NCBI GenBank assembly: GCA_021234155.1
Contig: JAJEKV010000114.1
Span: 1 to 64,000 of the forward strand
Origin: Isoetes taiwanensis
Lineage: Eukaryota; Streptophyta; Lycopodiopsida; Isoetales; Isoetaceae
Direction of reading: 5' to 3'
Length of the DNA: 64,000 nt
Both the position numbers and the translations under genes were made by a program. Shown piece by piece: positions 13,090-24,601 of this stretch. How positions within the stretch are numbered: position 1 is the first letter of the stretch; every line of letters starts with the position of its first letter. The notes beneath the pieces were generated by a model. It made no database searches, was not told where the DNA came from, and was given only the letters and a program-made list of their open reading frames with translations.

Positions 13090-13407
13090 GGGTGAAAGCA
13101 TGCTAGGTGTACCATTTAAAGTACTTTTTAGGGATAAACTATAAAAGTATCCAAAGACTGGTAATCAGAACTTGCATAAATACCACAATAAATAATAAGT
13201 TTGAGAGTTAATTCATTTATTTTAGTCTCTAATAGTATTGTTATTCTCAGTACAATAGATTGGCATGTTATTGACCTTCAATTCAAAAAAAAATCGATTG
13301 ATTTTAATGGAAAGAAAACCCGTAAAGTACCGGGCTTTTAAAAGTACCCAGTTGTAGGTACTTTTGAGGGTTCCAAAAGTGGTACAATCAGAAAGATGCT
13401 TTTACCC
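13090..13407 (-). mobile_element. MITE copy 1 (318 bp)
   Basis: A short non-coding element whose reverse complement matches the insertion at 44196-44518. It begins GGGTGAAAGCATGCTA and ends, read on the opposite strand, GGGTAAAAGCATC, so the ends are imperfect inverted repeats of about 16-28 bp. Both copies share inner blocks: AAAAGTACC motifs, an 'AGAGACTAAAAT'-like centre and CATGTCAAT-like sequence. Flanks ATGC(T) and ATGC(A) may be a worn target duplication. It codes for nothing and would need a transposase supplied in trans. Superfamily not identified. Confidence 0.75.
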
Positions 13408-14149
13408 ATGCAAATATCATGGCGAAAGCTAGTGATGATTGTAAAGCATTATGGCAAAAGAATACTTGCCATAGCATGGTTACTCTTTCCGCCGCCAGGC
13501 TACCGAGGTTTTTGCTTGCCTATTCATGATGTTGATTGTGGTTGACTTATATGGTAGACGGTTGGTTTCAACAATTTACATACATGGCACAAAAAAGATG
13601 AAAATTGTCAATCCCGCATGTGTAGAATTGAGAGGTTGGTTGTTCTATTGTTTTTTCAAGCTCATTCAAGGGTATGAGCGTATGATTCATGGAAGCAGGT
13701 TGCGAATGTAGCTCCTAAAAGATGCTTTTTTAAAAAAGGCGGATTATGTCCGGGCCATTTGTTTTTGTGCTCGAAAACGCCCTCTGGATTCATGTCAAAA
13801 TCGATTGTTGCCAAGAAGCCTTCGCTGGAAGCAAATCTTTTATATATGCATGTTTTGGTCCCAAACATAGATCTCTCAGACTTTCGGGTTTTGCTTCCGG
13901 CTATTCCAAGATAGTTTCTTCGCAGTGCTCCTTGTGTCATCAAGAAGCGTGAGGGTAAGTATCTTCTTTACGCTTAATCTCAAATATCTCCCCCGATCGC
14001 TTTTTGTGTGAGCCAAGTGCTTTCTCTTTTCTCATTTTATGTTGTTCCAAATCTATCTAATATTTGACTGCCTCTTTAACTATCTAGGGTTTTCGCCTCT
14101 CACAGTTTAGGTATAAGGTATTGCCTCGAAAACTCATTTTTCCATTCCA

Positions 14150-14340
14150 AAAATGATCTCACCGCACAAGTGGAGGACGCCGATCAAGAGTCACCAAGAA
14201 GTCAGTGACGCTTAATGGATCGATCCACCCATAATACAGCTTATATATTCATGGCTACGGTTGGGGCCTCGCCCAACCGGTTTTCCTCTCGATTCAATAC
14301 ATCTATTCTTGATATCCGCTCTCGCTTTTTCGTTTTCTAA
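14150..14340 (+). repeat. 5' LTR (truncated) of copia-like element
   Basis: Homologous to the right LTR from AAAATGATCTCA onward, with several short deletions. The TGTTGAG start is missing. TATATATT at about 14241 is the likely promoter TATA. Confidence 0.55.
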
Positions 14341-15413
14341 TATGGACGAGCCCGTGTCGTAGCCCGGCAAATTCCTGCTTGAAAGAATGGAGGACGCCAA
14401 GATCGAGGTCGGGCAATGAGGAGGACGAGCCCCGACCGTAAGGGAAGTGGGCCTATTCTATTTATGCCATTCCCATATCAATCCATCCAAAGAAGATCCG
14501 GATGCCCGCATGCATTCCGGATATGATGCTGCTGGTGAAGGCATCTTGTGCTTGTGGTATTTAGATGTCGCGGAAGAATTTGCAAAGAAAGGAGATGAAG
14601 CCCTGTGTACATTCAAGATGCATGCTAGAGACTCCAGCTTTGTTGCTCAAGACTCCATCCTCAGAGAGAAGCCCCGTCCAAAACCAATTGGTCCGTAAGA
14701 ACCCACATAGTGGTTTGTTGCAGGTTATCAAACAAGGTGATTCGATCAAATGCACTAATGACCTATAGTGCAATTGCGCATTCTTTTTTCAAAAACTCAA
14801 ATTTATGTCCGCTTTTTAGGGGGTGGTTTCAAAAAATTGTTGAAAATCTATGCAAGAAAAATAAATACCACATTTTGACTAGGAACCAAAAAATATTATT
14901 AAATATATATTCCCAAACACAAAAATATCACTTTTTAGCAAATAACAAATGATTGTTGTTTCCTTTAATATCAAGGGTGCCTCTTTAGGAACAAAGTCTC
15001 CTTCGCCTTCTTGTTCACTTTTTGCAAGTATGTCCATAAGGGAAAAACATCATTTGGTACCACTTAGTTCATCTAATTGACATAGACTTTCAAGAGAAAC
15101 TTGATCAACAAAGTCGTGTGGAAATCATCATTGTTCCCGATCAATAGTGATTATATCTTAGAATTGTTGGCACCCTAACAAGAAGTACCGATTTTAGCCA
15201 CGCAGACTCTAACAAAGAACTTATCTATGCACGCATAAGATTCAACATTAGTGTTTGTCTATGTATGGATAAACAAACACAATTTAGATCCTTCTCGAGA
15301 ACCAAAATTTGTTTGCCTACATATAATTAACTAAACATATAAATATAACAATAATTGAAACAAGCCATGTGTGGGTGTCAAAATAGATAAGTTAAAAAGC
15401 AACGTAGGTGGTA

Positions 15414-15498
15414 GGCAAAAAAGGGTGGGTATGAAAAAGTGGTGGGTAGGTGCTTAGGCAAAAAGGGTGGGTAGGAAAAAGTGGTGGGTAGGTGCTTA
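15414..15498. repeat. Two-copy minisatellite, 42-43 bp unit
   Basis: Units GGCAAAAA(A)GGGTGGGTA...GTGGTGGGTAGGTGCTTA at 15414-15456 and 15457-15498, nearly identical. G-rich GGGTGGGT blocks alternate with A-runs. Confidence 0.85.
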
Positions 15499-16572
15499 TG
15501 ACGGGGTATATGCATGCTATGCGCCGCATAGCAAAGGATCATTACTTTTTTTTTTTTGTTGATTCACGCCTTTTCTTCCTCGGGCTTTTTCTTCACGTGT
15601 TTCCTTCCTTCCATCAATCAGAGCAAATCGAATCCGAGGCATCGAACCGAGGCAAATCTGCTCGCGGATTTTGCGTGTTCAGGTTTAGGTCGGAAAATCT
15701 TTTCTTGATTTTGGGGTGTTCATGTTTAGGTTTAGATTAGGAAATCGATTTAGGTCGTTATTCAAGTTCATATTTTAATTTTGCAGTGTTTGTCTAAGGC
15801 CGAGATAGTTCAAGCAGCTTCAAATTAGATGAATCAAACATTTTGCATGGAGTAAATCGCACCAAAGAACTGTGTTCTAAGATCAACAACCACTATTTCT
15901 TCCTCGCAGTGTTTGAGCCCTATTGGTTGACTATTTTTACTTGAGATTTCAAGTTCCAAAGATCTGTTACCTTCGGGGTTGTAGTCCGGTAAAGCAATTC
16001 TAGATTTACCAGCCTATTTTAGCAATTCAAAGTGCATATTCATGTGTCAAGACCCAATTACATGGTAATATTTTGGCAAATTATTGTAGATTTTGGCAGA
16101 TTATTGCAGATTTTAAGTTAATATATGTCAAATTAATGAGTGGATTTGCCCAAGATGTGGATCAAAATTAACCTTTGAGCACAAGTTAAGTAATTTTGTC
16201 CTTGAATCATAAGCTAACTGCTTTGTTAATGAGGTGGAGACTATTACATTTCGAGCACATACAAGGAAAAATCGCCAACAAGTCTAGGAAATTGATACAT
16301 CTCCAAATAGAGTATGGACATAGAGTTATAATGGATATGTTCAAGTGGACATACAACACGTATATAGTTTATATTTTATAACCCGATCAAGTAACTGCTG
16401 TAAGAATTGTACTTGTAACATGATATTCAGAATATGACACTAATGCCAAAATATTGCAGATTATTGAATTATTGTCTAAGTCTTATTTAACTTATTGTCC
16501 AAATTTTGAAGAGCCTTCTACAGACCAATTCACAAAGTCGCCAGTAAGTACTTCACAAAAAATTGATCCTTC

Positions 16573-16862
16573 CCTATGCCATAGGCTTTGGTTTTTTCGT
16601 TTTGTCTTTGTCTATGATATCATAGACAAAATGCTTCTTAAAAAGTGTTTCCTTATGCTTCCTTATGCCGCCATAGGCATGTCCTTTTTTTTTTCGCTTT
16701 TTATTCCCGTTTATTTGAGAAAAATTGGTCTTTGCCTATGCCGGGCCATAGGCACAACACTCTCTAAAATATCTTTACTTATACCATCGTAGCTATAAGC
16801 ATTTTTCCTTCTTTCTTTTGCCCCGTAAACAAAATTGGTCTTTGCCTATGTTGGCATAGGCA
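16573..16862. repeat. Cluster of CCTATG/CATAGG palindromes
   Basis: At least five palindromes within 290 bp: 16573-16585 (CCTATG C CATAGG), 16607-16630 (perfect, 12-base half TTTGTCTATGAT), 16661-16681 (imperfect), 16733-16754 (TGCCTATG, loop CCGGGC, CATAGGCA) and 16843-16862 (same arms, loop TTGG). Two are preceded by the same AAAATTGGTCTT. Arms are kept while the loop differs. No coding function is apparent. Confidence 0.8.
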
Positions 16863-17740
16863 TAGTAGACATGTTATGTGTTTTCAAAAGCATCTAAACT
16901 TTGCCAAATTTGATTTTATGATGTCTTCAGGTTGTGTCATTAAGTTTTTCTTATTTTATTGTGAAGCAACAATGTAAGTTTTTAAACACCATGAAGAAGA
17001 TTCATCTCCTCCTCCAAATGTTGCCTTGTTAGAGCATGTAGATATAGTACAATCGATTTCTCTAAGTAGTGGCATCATTGATATGGCTTTATATGCACTT
17101 GAATCACCACCACTATATAACATGTAGACCCCTTCAAAAGTAATGACAAGTGCAAAAGAACATCTTCAAATGTTCTAGTTGCCGCTTATATACATCTTGC
17201 ACGATTTTGTAATTTCAATGTTTTTGTCTACTCAAGGTGCTATGTGCGCATATGCTCATGTTATTTTTATTGTACAAATGACATGTTTGAGAACCTTATT
17301 TGTGCTTTTTGTAATGATGTATTTAGATTAATGTCCTCATGCCATGCGTAAAACCTTCATATGATCTTTTCAAATGGTGGTTCTTATATCATTTCTATAC
17401 TCCATTTCTTTTTGTCTAGTTTTCCAAAAGAAGCAATACTTGTTAAAATAATCTAAATAAAAAAGATCCTTAAAATGGATAATTTGTACTCAAATATGTC
17501 AAATTTCTTCTTTGAACCCCCAAAATGGTTTTACCCTCCTAGAAAAATGAAGCATTTTTTAAAGTTTGACACCAAAATTAGCATATTTCTAGGGAATCTT
17601 AGGGAATATTCTTTATTAGTGCAACCAGCAGCAGTCATTAGTGCATTTGCTAGGTCACCAGATAGGGACATACCGTATAGCAAAGAAGACCAGACCGCAA
17701 TTTGAGGGGAGTTGTTCAAGATCTTGTTCGCCCTGATGCC

Positions 17741-17752
17741 GATCAAGGGGAG
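17741..17752 (+). other. Polypurine tract of copia-like element
   Basis: GATCAAGGGGAG lies directly before the LTR start TGTTGAG, the arrangement used to prime plus-strand DNA synthesis in copia elements. Confidence 0.6.
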
Positions 17753-17984
17753 TGTTGAGAAAATGATCTCACATCCTCACCGCATAAGTGGAGGACGCCG
17801 ATCAAGAGTCACCAAGCAAGCCAGTGACGCTTTGGGCCGGATCGATCCACCCAAAAACAGTCACGCCTCTTCATAATACGCTTATATATTCATGGCTACG
17901 CTGGGGCCTCGCCCAACCGTTTTCCTCCTCGATTCAATACATCTATTCTTGATATCCGCCTCTCTCGCTTTTCGCTTTCTAACA
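17753..17984 (+). repeat. 3' LTR of copia-like element
   Basis: Starts TGTTGAG and ends AACA, 232 bp. Related to 14150-14340. Downstream 17985-19320 contains nothing I can assign. Confidence 0.65.
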
Positions 17985-19321
17985 AAAAGTCCATAAGTAT
18001 GCTCAACGGGTAGATCTCGGCTAAACTAGTGCCATGTCGTAATCGTAATTAAAAGTAGAATTCAGAAAAGGATGATGTCAAATTATGCCGCTTTGCACAC
18101 TAGATTCCTCGTCTCGCAAATGAGTGCATCCGCTTCCGCATCATCAACAATGTGTTGTAACTCTTGCTTACCCTGTGGTTGTGTTTGTCGGATGTTGGTG
18201 TGACCAATTGCCCCTTCTCAAAATTTAGCATTGAAGGAAATTGTTTTATAATTTGTTATGTGTGAGGACATATTCGAAAGTGGGTTACCAATGCAAAGTT
18301 ATGATTGGCCACCAAAATGTAGCCTCTATGCCAAAGGGCATTCCTTTATTATAGTAACAAGTATTGGTCTGTCTACATAAGGATCTTCTTATTGTGTTGC
18401 GCCTAGATCATAGTTTATTGAGGTTCTTAACTATAATATAAGCAAATGTTCTCCACAGCCTACCTAGAAGGACATTTAAAGGGGTTCCGGAAAGCACATA
18501 CTATTGCAGCAGGTGTGTACATATGTTTAGCATGTCCTTTGCCGAGATGCTATGTTTAGGCTTTCAAGCTTTATGCAAAGTGCGTGCTTTGTTAAATTTC
18601 CAATAGGAGCTTGTATGGGGAAAGGACCAAGTCATTGCTTACAGTGTTCCGGATTTGGCACACAAAGTTGTTTGCACAAGATACTTTTTGATGCCTAATA
18701 GGCAACTTGTCCTATTTACTAACCTTCGGCGATTTGAATCAAAAGCAATCAAGCTTCGACGATTGAGAGGGGCTTTGCCCAAGTAAGGCATGCATGAAGT
18801 CAGCTTCTTTTTTTCCCACAAGGAGCATATAACTGTGGCCGCCAACCACCTTGCTATCATTGTTTTTTGCGCATTAATTTGTGTGGCTTAAATGCAATAA
18901 ACTTTGACCTGAATTTAGTCCAATCCTTTCCTTTATATATCGCTTCAAATTTTGGGCCAGCAATTGTAAACCACCTTACTCTAAATTGCAACTCTTCTCC
19001 ATCTCAGAATGTGAACATCCTAGAAATCTACTATCTTATCAAAAAAAGAGAATACAAGGAATAATTCAACGCACCCTATTTAGTCCCATTATTTTCCCGT
19101 GGTAATGTGTAAATGAAACACCTGTGAAAGCTCGTGTATCCCACTCCTCTCTTCAACTTTTTAAGGTGTATCAAAATGAAAATGTGCTTGAAGTCCAAGC
19201 CCATTCAAATTGCTTCAACTTTTGAACACGATCAAATGAAAATGCTACCAAGGCCAAAAATATGTATTTGTTAGATAAATCTAATAATAACATGTAATCG
19301 ATGATGATCATGATTTCCCAT

Positions 19322-19515
19322 ATGTAGCAAAATAACAGGGGTTCCGTGTATTACATCTTTTAAAATCATAGGCGCCCCAATCATAATTGAGCATAATCGA
19401 AACGAGAGGTGTCCAGAGGCTCCAACATACACCGGGGCCGCCGGATTGATGTATCCGACGACCGTGGTAGTCCGTGGTGCACCTCGCTTAGAATATGTAG
19501 CAAAATAACAGGGGT
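19322..19515. repeat. Direct repeat, left copy
   Basis: The block ATCATAGGCGCCCC...GTCCAGAGGCTCCAACATA...GCACCTCGCTTAGAATATG recurs at 19789-19928 with small indels. The phrase TATGTAGCAAAATAACAGG appears at 19322, 19494 and 19925, so the left copy is flanked by it on both sides. Confidence 0.8.
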
Positions 19516-19619
19516 TCCGTGGGGATTTGATATAGATATAATTCTTGAAACCATAGACCATATCCCTAAAACAATTCAATGGGTTATTATAAAAAAAACA
19601 TAGATTTAAGATAAAAAAT

Positions 19620-19760
19620 AGTCACATTAGCTCACCGGGTTAGATTGGTTAAAGTAGTCTTATTAGGACATTGAGTTATTTTGGTAGAGGTTCAATCCCT
19701 CGTGATTTCATATTCTAAAAGCTTGTTTAAATCAGATAGAGGCTCGATATACCATCAAAA
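19620..19760 (+). repeat. tRNA-derived SINE head (A and B boxes)
   Basis: TAGCTCACCGGG at 19628-19639 fits an internal RNA polymerase III A box, and GGTTCAATCCC at 19689-19699 fits a B box at roughly tRNA spacing. The intervening sequence does not fold as a proper tRNA that I can defend and there is no CCA-end match, so this is a SINE or tRNA pseudogene rather than a working tRNA. Confidence 0.5.
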
Positions 19761-19788
19761 CCTTAGGCAAACTCTCAGATTCACATCT

Positions 19789-19942
19789 TAAAATCATAGG
19801 CGCCCCCAATCATAATTGAGCATAATCTAAACGAGAGGTGTCCAGAGGCTCCAACATATAGCCGGGGCCGGGCCGGATTGACAGATCCGACGACGGTGGT
19901 AGTCCAGGTGCACCTCGCTTAGAATATGTAGCAAAATAACAG
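19789..19942. repeat. Direct repeat, right copy
   Basis: Second copy of the 19.36-19.51 kb block, with a small GGGCCG(GGCC) difference and the same closing TATGTAGCAAAATAACAGG. It follows the tRNA-like sequence at 19.63-19.70 kb. From 19960 to 20890 I see no gene. Confidence 0.8.
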
Positions 19943-21203
19943 GATAGCAATATGAATTCTACATAAGATATAACCTTCTATGTTTTTCATAGGTAAGTCA
20001 GATTTAATTAAAGTGGGACTCATTCCATTCCCACTTTTTTTCGAACCCCGTTAATTTACACAAGAAAAAGCACCCAATTCAAAGCTATCCTTAATTCAAT
20101 TTTTGTCCTAAGTTAGTGTGCATCCAAGCTTTCTTCCTTTTCCCCGATAGCTTAGTCGAGAACAAGAACAATGCAACTGCAAACAAAGGAAATTCATTAA
20201 AGATTGAAACCAAAGTCAGAGTTGAAAAAAGAATTTATTTTAATGAATTGAATAGGTACAATGTATTTTACATCTGGACGCAGAGACCATGGCGGTCTTG
20301 TTGCCACTACAGTTACATCATCTTGATATGTGGTCCACCTTAGGGGATTAACTTGGCGGCGCTTCTTCACGCCGACCGTGAAGCCTTGGGGCAACCTCAA
20401 GTGTGGAATGCCTCACGGGAGGTGCCTCCCGAGCCACCTACCGGCCCCTGCCCACCCACTTCTCCACTCTCCTCCCGCAGCTTTTCATCGAATATGCTCC
20501 ATCCCCAACCCCGTGGATGTTATGCAATGCTTGCAAGATGCTTTGAGCTTTCGGATCAGACAAATTTGGCCTCTTCTTTATCCCGAGGGTGTGCATGGCG
20601 CCTGCACTCACGCAGCAACCTTATCCCAAAGGCCGCAAGAGTGTAGCGTGAGCGGATCTGTGTCGTAACGGCATCTCTTCCGCTTGAGAGGGGATCTCGC
20701 GGCCACCGAGCGGCCCCGCGGATGCCCGAACGGATCTCGTGGCTGTGCCTGACTGTGGTTAAACCACCGGAGCAAGGAGAGTCTATGATTAACAATTACA
20801 AGTGCCATTAGTCAAAATGAAGAAAAGAATGGTGAAATAAAATTACAATAGAGAACATTCATTCCATATAACCGCATCCAATCACGGAAAGTAGTCTTTC
20901 TCGACTCATGAAGTCGGAGAAAGGCCCTAAAAGTCAAAGTACAACCATTCCCATTAGAATATGGTTGCATCCAATCACATATGGAAGCATACAAATGGTT
21001 GCATCATAATAGATTATGGCTGCATCCAGCCACACAAACAAACATACAAATGGTTTCATCAATCAAAGATTAGCATGTTTTTCGACTCATGCGAGTCGAA
21101 AGCCACCGGAAACTCAATATACAAGTATATTCATTACAAAATATAGTACATTTCTTCACGCTTTTTACAATATTCACACAATTTGACTATCCGAAAGCAG
21201 AGG

Positions 21204-22149
21204 TCACTCTTCTTGATCACCAAAATATTTGTCGCCCATAGCTTTCATGATCGCTACGTTCTCGATCGGGTTCCTTGAGGCTCTGGAGAAGTTGCTAATC
21301 ACATCGCCACAAGAATGGCAAAGAGGATTCTGCCAAGACAGATTAAAGTCCCAAAGACAACCACCTATCCGCTCATACTCTTCTGGTCGATAAGTCTTAG
21401 CAATGATTGTATTTTTGCAGTTATGATAGCACTTGTAGGCGGAGTCGCCTATGATCGGGCCGCGGTTGTGTTTGCCAAAGTCCCGAATTGTTCATAAACC
21501 CCCGGCCCAGCCTTTTCACCATAATATTCTTCCCTTTGTGATGGCCGGATCGAGGTCCGACACATGCTCGACCCTTTCGCTTCCCCCAAACAAACTTGAA
21601 CTTCAAAACCGGAAGGCCGAGAACACCAAGAACATTGACAATATTTTTCTTTTGCCATGCAAGACCATATGGCCACTTCGAATCCCCTGCCTGTGCACCA
21701 TTCAATAATTTCCTTTGCTCTAGGCCTCGGATACACGATTTTATGCTCCGCTGCCGGATTCGCGAGGTGTTAAGCCAGTGGACGCCTTTATCGTGGTATA
21801 CTGCAGCTAATACCCATTGACGCCAAATATTACAAGTTTGGTGGGACCAACTGACCCCGCTGGAGTTTGGCTCTGACCATATTTCCGGTTCGTCGGGATC
21901 CATATGCGGGATCATTATTTTTTCAGGTCCTTTCTGGCTGTCCGCAGTGTCTTGCTCTTGATTGTCTTTGGGGAGTGCAGTGTCCTCACGACGTGAACCG
22001 CCACTAGATATTGACAATGATCCGGAGTCGTTGCATTCGATGTTCCTGAAATGATGAGAGATGTCAGATAGGAAACGGGTTTTCTCGACTCGCGAGTTGA
22101 GAATGGAAAGGTTTCTCGACTCGCGAGTCGAGAAACACCGACAGAGCAA
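21204..22149 (-). pseudogene. FCP1/NIF-phosphatase-like C-terminal domain
   Basis: Members of this HAD-type family remove phosphate from protein serines using a DxDx(T/V) nucleophile motif. Visible in order on the minus strand: a worn motif-I region (LAAVYHDKGVHWLN, around 21805), KIVYPRPRAKEIIEWC and FEVAIWSC (21745-21640), then in another frame IIGDSAYKCYHNCKNTIIA (about 21460-21400, matching the family's DDSP(Y)K motif), and a tail ending KYFGDQEE before the stop at 21206-21204. The catalytic DxD pair is not present as written and at least two frame changes are needed. It could be a pseudogene or a spliced gene with introns I have not placed. Confidence 0.55.
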
Positions 22150-22220
22150 AGTGAACTCACCTCAATTTCAGATTCTCAAGAATTTGTTCCGCAGCATTCT
22201 GGTCTAAACCTTCGACATGC

Positions 22221-22590
22221 TCATCTCGCTATGTTTATCTCCCTCGCCTCGTGTTTGTTCGCCATCATCGCCCTTATCGCTCCATTTGTCTTCCTCCCTT
22301 TGAAATGCTTATGAAGCAGATCCGTGTATGACCGAATGGTTTCAACCATGTCCTTATTTCCAACCACGGATATAGGTTTCATTCCATACAAAGATAGCCC
22401 CTCGAGAGAACAGGCCATTCATGTACCACTCGTGATACAATTTGATCTTCCTCACCAAGTTGGTTATGAAGTACTTGATAACTCTCGGCCGGATAGGAAT
22501 TCTATGTATAGAACCCGCCGCGACCATCATTGCTGACTTTGTCCATCGATGGCATATCCTCCATAAATCCGCCGCCTTTCGTGGTTCCAT
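22221..22590 (-). other. Protein-like segment of minus-strand locus
   Basis: Overlapping minus-strand frames read protein-like (VIKYFITNLVRKIKLYHEWY, then DMVETIRSYTDLLHKHFKG in another frame). I recognise no family. The position between the FCP1-like domain and the 22.6-23.3 kb block suggests exons of the same locus. Confidence 0.35.
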
Positions 22591-22635
22591 CCGCTTCTTG
22601 AGAAATCATGAACCCCGTCGAGATAATGATGTTCG

Positions 22636-23262
22636 CTAGACCACCACTTGTCCAGGTCTACAAACCGATCTTGAAACCAAAACCAAAACTATATTGGCAA
22701 AGCTTGGTGCCTTCGGCAAGCCAAGTCTACACTCATGTTCAAGTTCAGATATGGAGTACAAGATCTTGTTGATGAAGTTAATAGCACCGCCCATTGGGAG
22801 ACCGGGTAGCTTGTCCGGGATTGCGGGCATGCAAAAGACAAGGAAACTGAAAGTATCCAGGTCGGTCATGTCCAGACACGTCTTGTACCACTGCTCTATG
22901 TCAGCTTTCTCATAAAAAAGGGTGGGGTCTTCAATCATATTGATGGCAAATAGTGCCACGGCCCCGGTGCCGCCTGCACCACCAAATCCCTTGTGTCCCA
23001 ATGTTACCGTGAATGGGGAGCTATCATCGCCTTTAAATGGGACCACCCCAAATCCAAGCTTCCTCTTCAGAATTGCCATTGCACGTTCAGGGAAGGGAAG
23101 GGTTTTGACGTTACGCTTTAGCTTGATGTTGATGTAGGGTTGACATAGACGGTTCAATTCCTTCATTTCTTCCTCATCAAGGGCAGCCTTTTCCTTGTAA
23201 TAATCAAAGTCATGGTATTCATTGAAGCAACATTGCAAAAACTCCGTAATGCCCTCTTCCAA
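22636..23262 (-). CDS. Long open segment of minus-strand locus, unknown domain
   Basis: A 208-codon uninterrupted minus-strand frame with natural composition: an acidic start (NEYHDFDYYKEKAALDEEEM), a Lys-rich stretch, a Gly-rich turn (GHKGFGGAGGTGAVALFAIN), then a mixed segment ending near LGLPKAPSF. No family recognised. Because it is the longest clean frame in 20.8-26 kb and lies upstream of the FCP1-like domain in the same orientation, I take it as an internal exon of one multi-exon locus. The last 20 or so residues probably read into intron. Confidence 0.45.
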   Translation of the reverse strand: MEEGITEFLQCCFNEYHDFDYYKEKAALDEEEMKELNRLCQPYINIKLKRNVKTLPFPERAMAILKRKLGFGVVPFKGDDSSPFTVTLGHKGFGGAGGTGAVALFAINMIEDPTLFYEKADIEQWYKTCLDMTDLDTFSFLVFCMPAIPDKLPGLPMGGAINFINKILYSISELEHECRLGLPKAPSFANIVLVLVSRSVCRPGQVVV

Positions 23263-23499
23263 ACGACGCCGCCTCTTTAGGATCGTGGCATAATCCTTTG
23301 CATCCCGTGATTTTGAGCTTCTACTTTTCCCTTAGCATGATTGTTCCATCCAGATTCTACCCAGAGATCAAGCTGCTTCCTTGTCGGGTCAGCCCGTGAT
23401 CCTTTTCATAAATTGTCCGGCCGAACAACTTTGGGTCCGCTTGCATGGAAATTCCCCATTGCTGCCCTTCAGCTTGCCTCTTGTCCATTGAGCCCATAT

Positions 23500-23790
23500 T
23501 CAGTCCATTTCTCCCCGCACGCCGCTAAGAAAGAATGAGGTCATATTGGTCTGAGAGAGACTCCCTGCCCTTTCTTGGTGTTCTCTTCTTCTTTTCCTCT
23601 TCATCCTCCCCCTCTTCATCTTCCTGGCCTTCCAGCAGAACATATCTGCATAGTTTCTCAAAGGTCTTCCACTTATCCGAGGGTGCCCTGTTTCCTTTAG
23701 GACGCTGAGGACAACCCAATGCTTTCCACTGTTGCCGAGCATGTATGATCTGGTCAGGATACGGGCTGCATTCAGTAAATGTCCCAATGT
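23500..23790 (-). other. Charged segment of minus-strand locus
   Basis: Minus-strand frame with DKWKTFEKLCRYVLL followed by an acidic/basic low-complexity run (EDEEGEDEEEKKKRTPRK) and SDQYDLILS. It is protein-like and probably an exon. A competing frame is also open because of the repetitive run. Confidence 0.35.
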
Positions 23791-24601
23791 TAGAGCATGA
23801 AAGTAAACACTAAATAGGAGGATGCAGGGGGTTTCTCGACTCGCGAGTCGAGAATACCCACAAGGAGAGGAGAAAACATAGGAGAGGCAAAAGAGCTTAA
23901 AGCATCGCGCATTCCCAAATCTTTGCTTTCACGCCTCTTCGAACGATGCAACTTAGGATATAAACTAAGTTTATTATTGCCCCTAAGAGGCGGGAAAGAA
24001 AGACTGGGAAGGCTCGATGCTTTTGCTCTTCAGCCATTAATCTCCAGTGTCTCTCTACCGCCCCAGGGTTTCTCGACTCGCGAGTCGAGAAAGACCCTTG
24101 AATGTTTAATTTTCTTTTACTTCTATGGGTTTTCGACTCGCTGAAGTCGAGAAAGCCTCGCGATCCTTTGACTTTTCCTCGGCTTTCGACTCGCGAAATG
24201 AGAAACCCCCTGAAAATCGAAATGATAGGATGCTAGGGCTTTCGACTTCCGCGAGTCGCGCTTTCCAACCGATCGAAGAGTTCTTTACCTTATGTAGCTG
24301 GCACTCGCTGCTATTGTGTTCTGGCAGTGGCTATTGCTCGCCAGCTCGGTTGCTGGCATCTCCGCTGCAAGAACTCTGCACTCTCGCTTGGCATATCTAT
24401 CCTTGATCCTTTGGCGGCACCCTCCACCGCAATACTTGCGCTGCCCTCAATCGAATGCTGACCGTATACTACCCGTAATCGGACGCCTTTTCCCTCAGGT
24501 CTTCCTCGGACTACCAATTGAACAAGTCACCGGGTCGACTGGCTGAAAAGGTATGACATCCGTCCCCTGAGCATTGGATCTCGCAATGGGATGTCGCACC
24601 A

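Larger units (their letters stand above)
14150..17984 (+). mobile_element. Non-autonomous copia-like LTR element
   Basis: Two related terminal blocks at 14150-14340 and 17753-17984 share TGATCTCA, GTGGAGGACGCCGATCAAG, a TATATATTCATGGCTAC TATA region and the end TTGATATCCGC...TTTCTAA. The right copy has the textbook form TGTTGAG...AACA and is preceded by a polypurine tract. The left copy lacks its first bases and is followed by a possible worn tRNA primer site (TGGACGAGCC). No gag or pol motif is visible in the 3.4-kb interior, which instead has a minisatellite (15.4 kb) and a palindrome cluster (16.6-16.9 kb). It is therefore a non-autonomous or heavily decayed element. Confidence 0.6.
20897..24262. 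repeat. Palindrome family 1, dispersed copies (left part)
   Basis: Copies of a palindrome with arms (GC)ATTCTCGACT / AGTCGAGAAT(GC) or TTTCTCGACT / AGTCGAGAAA at 20897-20922, 21079-21101, 22080-22102, 22111-22136, 23831-23854, 24067-24092, 24129-24155, 24184-24206 (worn) and 24238-24262 (worn). The three best have the centre CGCG, making an unbroken palindrome of 22 bases or more. They fall between the protein-like blocks of the minus-strand locus, as if in introns. Confidence 0.9.

Noticed and set aside
19620-19710. Functional tRNA gene
   Set aside because: A and B boxes are present but no convincing cloverleaf; read as a SINE head or pseudogene.
20353-20668. Overlapping plus-strand ORFs at 20.35-20.67 kb
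   Set aside because: Several frames on both strands are open in this GC-rich patch; no motif or splice site supports any of them.
22636-23262. Glycine-rich loop GGAGGTGAVAL as a nucleotide-binding P-loop
   Set aside because: No Lys-Ser/Thr follows as needed for a Walker A motif.
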